Notes under the pieces: model-generated | The model's database searches: none | What the model was told of the DNA's origin: nothing | The model's input: only the letters and a program-made list of their open reading frames with translations | Part shown: positions 60,722-64,000 of the stretch, in pieces | Position numbering within the stretch: position 1 is the stretch's first letter | Layout of the letters: every line of letters begins with the position of its first letter | From: Desulfatitalea alkaliphila | GTDB lineage: Bacteria > Desulfobacterota > Desulfobacteria > Desulfobacterales > Desulfosarcinaceae | DNA: 64,000 bases | Assembly: GCF_022968795.1 (NCBI RefSeq) | Contig: NZ_JALJRB010000006.1 | Location: 171,946-235,945 of the forward strand | Direction of reading: 5' to 3' | Translations under genes and position numbers: made by a program

Positions 60722-61455
60722 TCGGATTGATCGGATACGGCCGCTTCGGCCGCCTGACCGTCACCCACCTGGCCGCCGATTGTCCGGTGGTGGTTCACAC
60801 ACGCAGCACGGATAAAGCCGACGACATCGTCCGGGCCGGCGGTCGCCCGGTTGCCATCGAGGCGGCCTGCGCACAGCCCATCGTCATCCTCTGCGTGCCC
60901 ATTTCGGCCATGCCGGACACCCTGGCGCAAATCGCCCCGCTGCTGGCACTGGACGCCATCGTGGTCGATGTCTGTTCGGTCAAAGTGCAGCCGGTGCAAT
61001 GGATGCGGCAGGCGCTGCCGCCCACGACGTCCATTTTGGCGACCCACCCCATGTTCGGCCCGGACAGTGCCGCCCGCTCCCTGGCGGGGCATAAGATCGT
61101 GCTCTGCCCGGAACGCATCGCCCCGGCGCCCTATGGGCGGATCACTGCCTGGCTGCAGGGCAAGGGGCTGAAGCTGATCGAAACCACGCCCGCCGAACAC
61201 GATCGCAAGATCGCCGTCAGCTTGGCCTTGACCCATTTCATCGGCCGCAGTCTGTCCGAATTCGGCGCGCAACCCATGGATATCGACACCGAAGGGTACA
61301 AACGGCTGTTGCATATTCTGGAGGTGGTCAACAACGACACCTGGCAACTGTTCGGCGATATGTTCCGCTACAATCCCTATGCCGAAGAGACGCGCCAAGC
61401 CTTCATGAGCGCCATGGAGCGAATCGGCGCGCGGCTGCCGGTCGCTTCGCCGTGA
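60718..61455 (+). CDS. tyrA: Prephenate/arogenate dehydrogenase family protein
   Basis: 245 aa, ATG overlapping the aminotransferase stop, AGAGGGG upstream. Rossmann [15 protein letters not shown], substrate-side HPMFGPDSA (His of the TyrA family), LTHFIGRSL and a C-terminal helical dimer domain. Compact form lacking the C-terminal ACT regulatory domain. Last gene of the aromatic operon; the preceding aminotransferase would transaminate its product or substrate. Confidence 0.87.
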   Translation: MIGLIGYGRFGRLTVTHLAADCPVVVHTRSTDKADDIVRAGGRPVAIEAACAQPIVILCVPISAMPDTLAQIAPLLALDAIVVDVCSVKVQPVQWMRQALPPTTSILATHPMFGPDSAARSLAGHKIVLCPERIAPAPYGRITAWLQGKGLKLIETTPAEHDRKIAVSLALTHFIGRSLSEFGAQPMDIDTEGYKRLLHILEVVNNDTWQLFGDMFRYNPYAEETRQAFMSAMERIGARLPVASP

Positions 61456-61554
61456 GCGTTTTTCGGGCGGCGCCGGCCCGGCATCCGTCCTTTCTCCGCC
61501 CGACCCGCGCAACCGTTGTGCTTTCAGGTGTTAGGATCTCTTTGTTCTGTGGTA

Positions 61555-62364
61555 CTAAAAGAGAACTGTGAAACGCAGCCCGATCTCCGTTGAGCGGTTG
61601 TCCGGTTCGTAAACCAGGACCGCTTCATTTCCATCGGTCAACAGGGCCAGATCGGAGCGGTCGATGTCCCAGTAACGGATGTACGGCTCGACGGCGAAGC
61701 CCACTCGTGCCGCCATTCTGGACAAACGCAACGATCCCCGGAGACCGTAGCCGCCGTCCTGATCGTTCTCCACATCGTTCAAACGGCGATTCACATCGCT
61801 GAGCCGCGAAATCTGACGGCCCCAAATAAACAGATCGTATTCACCCGTGAGGTCCAAGCGCCACCCCTGGCCCAGCCGTATGGATGCCTCCAGGCCAATG
61901 GGCGCGTACAAGTAGTTGGACTCCCTTTCATAGCCGCCGGCGTAGCGTCGCTGGGAGTGGTCGTTCAACCAGCGATAGCCCAATCCCAGATAGGGGGTCA
62001 GGGTGAAGCCCGGTCCGCCGATGGGAAAATCGTATCCCGTCGTGCCCCGGAGCTCCATCAGGAAGGTGGGAATGTTGTCGATGGCCAGGGGAGTGCCGCC
62101 CCAGGTGCTGCCCGTATAGTCCAGTTCGCCGTAGGCCAGTTTGCCTTCCACCCGGGCCATGATCCCCTGGCGGTAGGTGTAGCTGCCCACGAGTCCGTAC
62201 AGGATGCCTTCATTTTTCATCACGCCCGGTTCTTCATACTTTATGTGGGATATCTCGGTGCCTGCGGCGAAGTGGTGTCGTTTGAGCGGCGTCTGCGCCA
62301 GCGCCTGCCCAGCCGCGGCCATCAGTAAGCACATAGCAATGGTCGCCCATCTTCCGCGTGTCAT
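61555..62364 (-). CDS. Predicted outer-membrane beta-barrel protein
   Basis: 269 aa. Signal peptide (MTRGRWATIAMCLLMAAAGQ, then ALAQ|). The mature protein has alternating amphipathic strands such as RHHFAAGTEISHIKYEEPG and GFTLTPYLGLGYRWLNDHSQ, and ends with TVLF, a C-terminal Phe typical of barrels. About ten to twelve strands seem possible. Function unknown; could be a porin or adhesin. Convergent with the aromatic operon. Confidence 0.78.
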   Translation of the reverse strand: MTRGRWATIAMCLLMAAAGQALAQTPLKRHHFAAGTEISHIKYEEPGVMKNEGILYGLVGSYTYRQGIMARVEGKLAYGELDYTGSTWGGTPLAIDNIPTFLMELRGTTGYDFPIGGPGFTLTPYLGLGYRWLNDHSQRRYAGGYERESNYLYAPIGLEASIRLGQGWRLDLTGEYDLFIWGRQISRLSDVNRRLNDVENDQDGGYGLRGSLRLSRMAARVGFAVEPYIRYWDIDRSDLALLTDGNEAVLVYEPDNRSTEIGLRFTVLF

Positions 62365-62832
62365 GCTACCCCCTTGTGTCAGTGGTTTGAGTGGTATTGA
62401 TACTATGAAACAGGGATTGTGTTAAGCAGTAAGTCTAAAAGATGGCGTTCCTCATCGAAAGCGCTATCGGGATCGGGATCGTAATCGTTTTCTTTAGATG
62501 CAGAGGCCGTGGTGACTTGCATGTATTTCGATTTCGATCCCGATCCTGATTTCGATTTGGATTTGGATGATAGTTCATTTACGCTGTGCAGGTTGTTCCG
62601 CCGGCATTGCCATGTTGCCTTGGAGGTGGTTTGACATTGCAATTCAGATGTGCCAGTGATGGCCAACCCTTTCTTGACGATTGCCCCTCGCGGCGGCCGT
62701 GGTTGGATGAAGGGGCGAGCGTCCAATGCCCGATGTTGAACGAAGGAGCGCCACTCTTTTTTGCCGGTGGCGGCGCCCTTTATGCAGCGTCCGGCATTTG
62801 TCGTTTGTATCTTTACGTGTAGGAAGTGTTCC
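62365..62832. other. Intergenic region with low-complexity inverted repeat
   Basis: 468 bases between the barrel protein (divergent) and the FemAB gene. No gene is convincing. It holds the inverted repeat at 62470-62546, which is continued by a GATTTC/GATTTG hexamer run to about 62571. A 150-codon minus-strand frame (62403-62855) runs through the repeat and reads as Ser/Lys/Gly- and Asp-rich low complexity. Confidence 0.5.
62470..62546. repeat. Inverted repeat built from GATCGGGATCG/GATTTC units
   Basis: GGATCGGGATCGTAATCG (62470-62487) and CGATTTCGATCCCGATCC (62529-62546) are reverse complements with one mismatch over 18 bases, separated by 41 bases. The right arm is continued by tandem GATTTC/GATTTG hexamers to about 62571. 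This is a simple-sequence hairpin element of unknown role. Confidence 0.75.
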
Positions 62833-63906
62833 ATGGAAATGCAATTGGCGCCCAAGCGGGTGGCAAAATTACATCCAACCGATATTTTGTTTCAGACACC
62901 CTATTGGGGACGGGTCAAGCGGCAGCTGGGTTGCCGTGCCTTGGCCTTCGACATCGAAGATCCGGACCGCCCGCGGGGGGATTTGCTGGTGTTGATCCAG
63001 TCCTGTGGCGAGCATGGCAGCGTGGCCTATGTGCCCCAGGGGCCCGAGGTCGGCCCTTCTCCGGAAAACTACGGCACATATCTGGAATCGCTTTCCGAAG
63101 TCCTGGCCCCCCATGTGGACGACGACGTGGTGTGCATCCGTTATGATTTGCCCTGGGAGTCCCAGTACGCCGAAGAGATTCGCGCCCGGCGCTGGAACGG
63201 TTATCCCGAGGCGCGGGTGCGGGAGATGCGCATGAATTTCGGTACCCGAAGCTGGAATTTGCGCAAGGCGACCATGGACATGACCGTCGCCAGTTCCTTG
63301 GTTGTCGATCTGAGCGGCACCGAGGCCGATCTCTTGGCGCGCATGAAACCCAAGACCCGCTACAACATCGGGCTCGCCCGCCGTCGCGGAGTGACGGTGA
63401 CGGCCGCGGCAATCGACCGGCTGCCCGATTTCTATACCCTCTATTGCCAGACCGCCGCCCGGAACGGCTTTGCCAGTTGCGAATACCGCCATTTCGAGGC
63501 GATATTCGCAACCTTTGTGCGGACCCATGAGCAGACCGAGGTACTGTTTCTGCTGGCCTCCCGAAAAGATGACCTGCTTGCAGGCGCCATCGTGGCCCTT
63601 TCCGGCAGACGGGCGGTCTATCTGTACGGTGCTTCCGCCACGGCCAATCGCAATTTGATGGGGCCCTATGCCGTGCACTGGCACGCCATGCAGTATGCCC
63701 GCCGGCGGGGTTGCGTGGATTACGATATGGGGGCGGTTTCCCCGGGACTCCATCCCGACCACCCTTTTTACGGCCTCTACCGGTTCAAAACCGGCTTCGG
63801 CGGCCGCATCGAATTGCGTACCGGGTCGTGGGACTATCCTTTGCACCCGGAAGCGTATCAAGCCCTTCGCAATGCCGAGGGCATGTCTCGCGGCCGGAAC
63901 GCTTGA
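62833..63906 (+). CDS. FemAB/FemX-like peptidyltransferase (GNAT fold)
   Basis: 357 aa; ATG at 62833 after AGGAAG. FemABX proteins add amino acids from aminoacyl-tRNA to lipid-linked precursors. Visible features: N-terminal FQTPYWGRVKRQLGCRALAF, DLSGTEADLLARMKPKTRYN (family LL..M..K.R.NI), RNGFASCEYRHFEAIF, DLLAGAIVALSGRRAVYLYG and YDMGAVSPGLHPDHPFYGLY, FKTGFGG. In a Gram-negative host the acceptor is unknown: peptidoglycan, exopolysaccharide or another lipid-linked substrate. It is followed only by 94 bases to the window end. Confidence 0.83.
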   Translation: MEMQLAPKRVAKLHPTDILFQTPYWGRVKRQLGCRALAFDIEDPDRPRGDLLVLIQSCGEHGSVAYVPQGPEVGPSPENYGTYLESLSEVLAPHVDDDVVCIRYDLPWESQYAEEIRARRWNGYPEARVREMRMNFGTRSWNLRKATMDMTVASSLVVDLSGTEADLLARMKPKTRYNIGLARRRGVTVTAAAIDRLPDFYTLYCQTAARNGFASCEYRHFEAIFATFVRTHEQTEVLFLLASRKDDLLAGAIVALSGRRAVYLYGASATANRNLMGPYAVHWHAMQYARRRGCVDYDMGAVSPGLHPDHPFYGLYRFKTGFGGRIELRTGSWDYPLHPEAYQALRNAEGMSRGRNA

Positions 63907-64000
63907 CATCGTTCTCCGGTCGCCCAACGCCAAGCTGAGGCGCACGGTTTTTCTTTCGTCGCCCCCAGCCTGGCGTCGGCGACGTCCATCCGAATCAAGT

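Noticed and set aside
62403..62855. 150-codon minus-strand frame with Ser-Lys/Asp-Pro repeats
   Set aside because: The repeats come from the hexamer DNA run, and the frame overlaps the start of the femAB-like gene; no start signal.

Overview
The window looks like a stretch of core chromosome from a Gram-negative, GC-rich Desulfobacterota (deltaproteobacterial) bacterium. A sulfate-reducer lineage such as Desulfosarcinaceae is my best guess, inferred from gene content and order rather than from any search. Supporting points are the ispE - tRNA-Gln - prs - rplY - pth - membrane pyrophosphatase - CarD - RluD run, a DUF1844 protein after serA, a long Alu-containing SRP RNA, many lipoproteins and a BamD-like protein (outer membrane present), and twitching-motility ATPases. 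I see no phage, insertion sequence, CRISPR array or rRNA. Coding density is high, and most genes have a clear Shine-Dalgarno sequence.

Layout. 1-116: 5' end of a ManC-type sugar nucleotidyltransferase, cut by the window edge. 328-6186 (mostly minus): a large hybrid sensor kinase, a small membrane protein, and a proC-ccdA-thioredoxin-fold operon. 6551-12861 (plus): an unknown exported protein, yggT-divIVA, and a four-gene unit of two PilT-family ATPases, a zinc-ribbon/pseudo-receiver protein and a metallo-beta-lactamase-fold hydrolase. 12943-16621 (minus): coaX, folP, ftsH. 16835-17123 (minus): long SRP RNA with its own promoter. 17242-21580 (plus): tilS, grpE, dnaK. 21604-23178 (minus): acyl-CoA synthetase. 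23308-25427 (plus): serA behind a probable transcription attenuator, then a DUF1844 protein. 25475-32497 (plus): ispE, tRNA-Gln, prs, rplY, pth, hppA, carD, rluD. 32976-35957: a large lipoprotein carrying two different alpha/beta-hydrolase domains. 36080-39973 (minus): mscS, rpmB, bamD, trxA and an EAL-HDOD protein. 40195-49329: purN, traB, a MoxR-type AAA+/VWA pair with a small unknown partner, a glycine-zipper lipoprotein, an orphan HPt protein, a eukaryote-type HisA and an OmpA-like lipoprotein. 49307-51603 (minus): ald-alr. 51732-53961 (plus): groES-groEL. 54009-55259 (minus): thiolase. 55464-55568: a nested inverted-repeat element. 55771-61455 (plus): a tightly coupled aromatic amino-acid operon aroE-aroA-aroK-aroC-aminotransferase-tyrA. 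61555-63906: an outer-membrane barrel protein (minus) and a FemAB-like acyltransferase (plus).

Most genes are housekeeping: protein folding (dnaK/grpE, groESL, ftsH), translation (L25, L28, tilS, pth, rluD, tRNA-Gln, SRP RNA) and biosynthesis (serine, proline, shikimate, folate, CoA, isoprenoid, histidine, purine). The least explained parts are the serA leader, the MoxR/VWA module, the PilT/pseudo-receiver operon, the double-hydrolase lipoprotein and two inverted-repeat elements. I cannot claim an entirely new system; these are the candidates I would test first.
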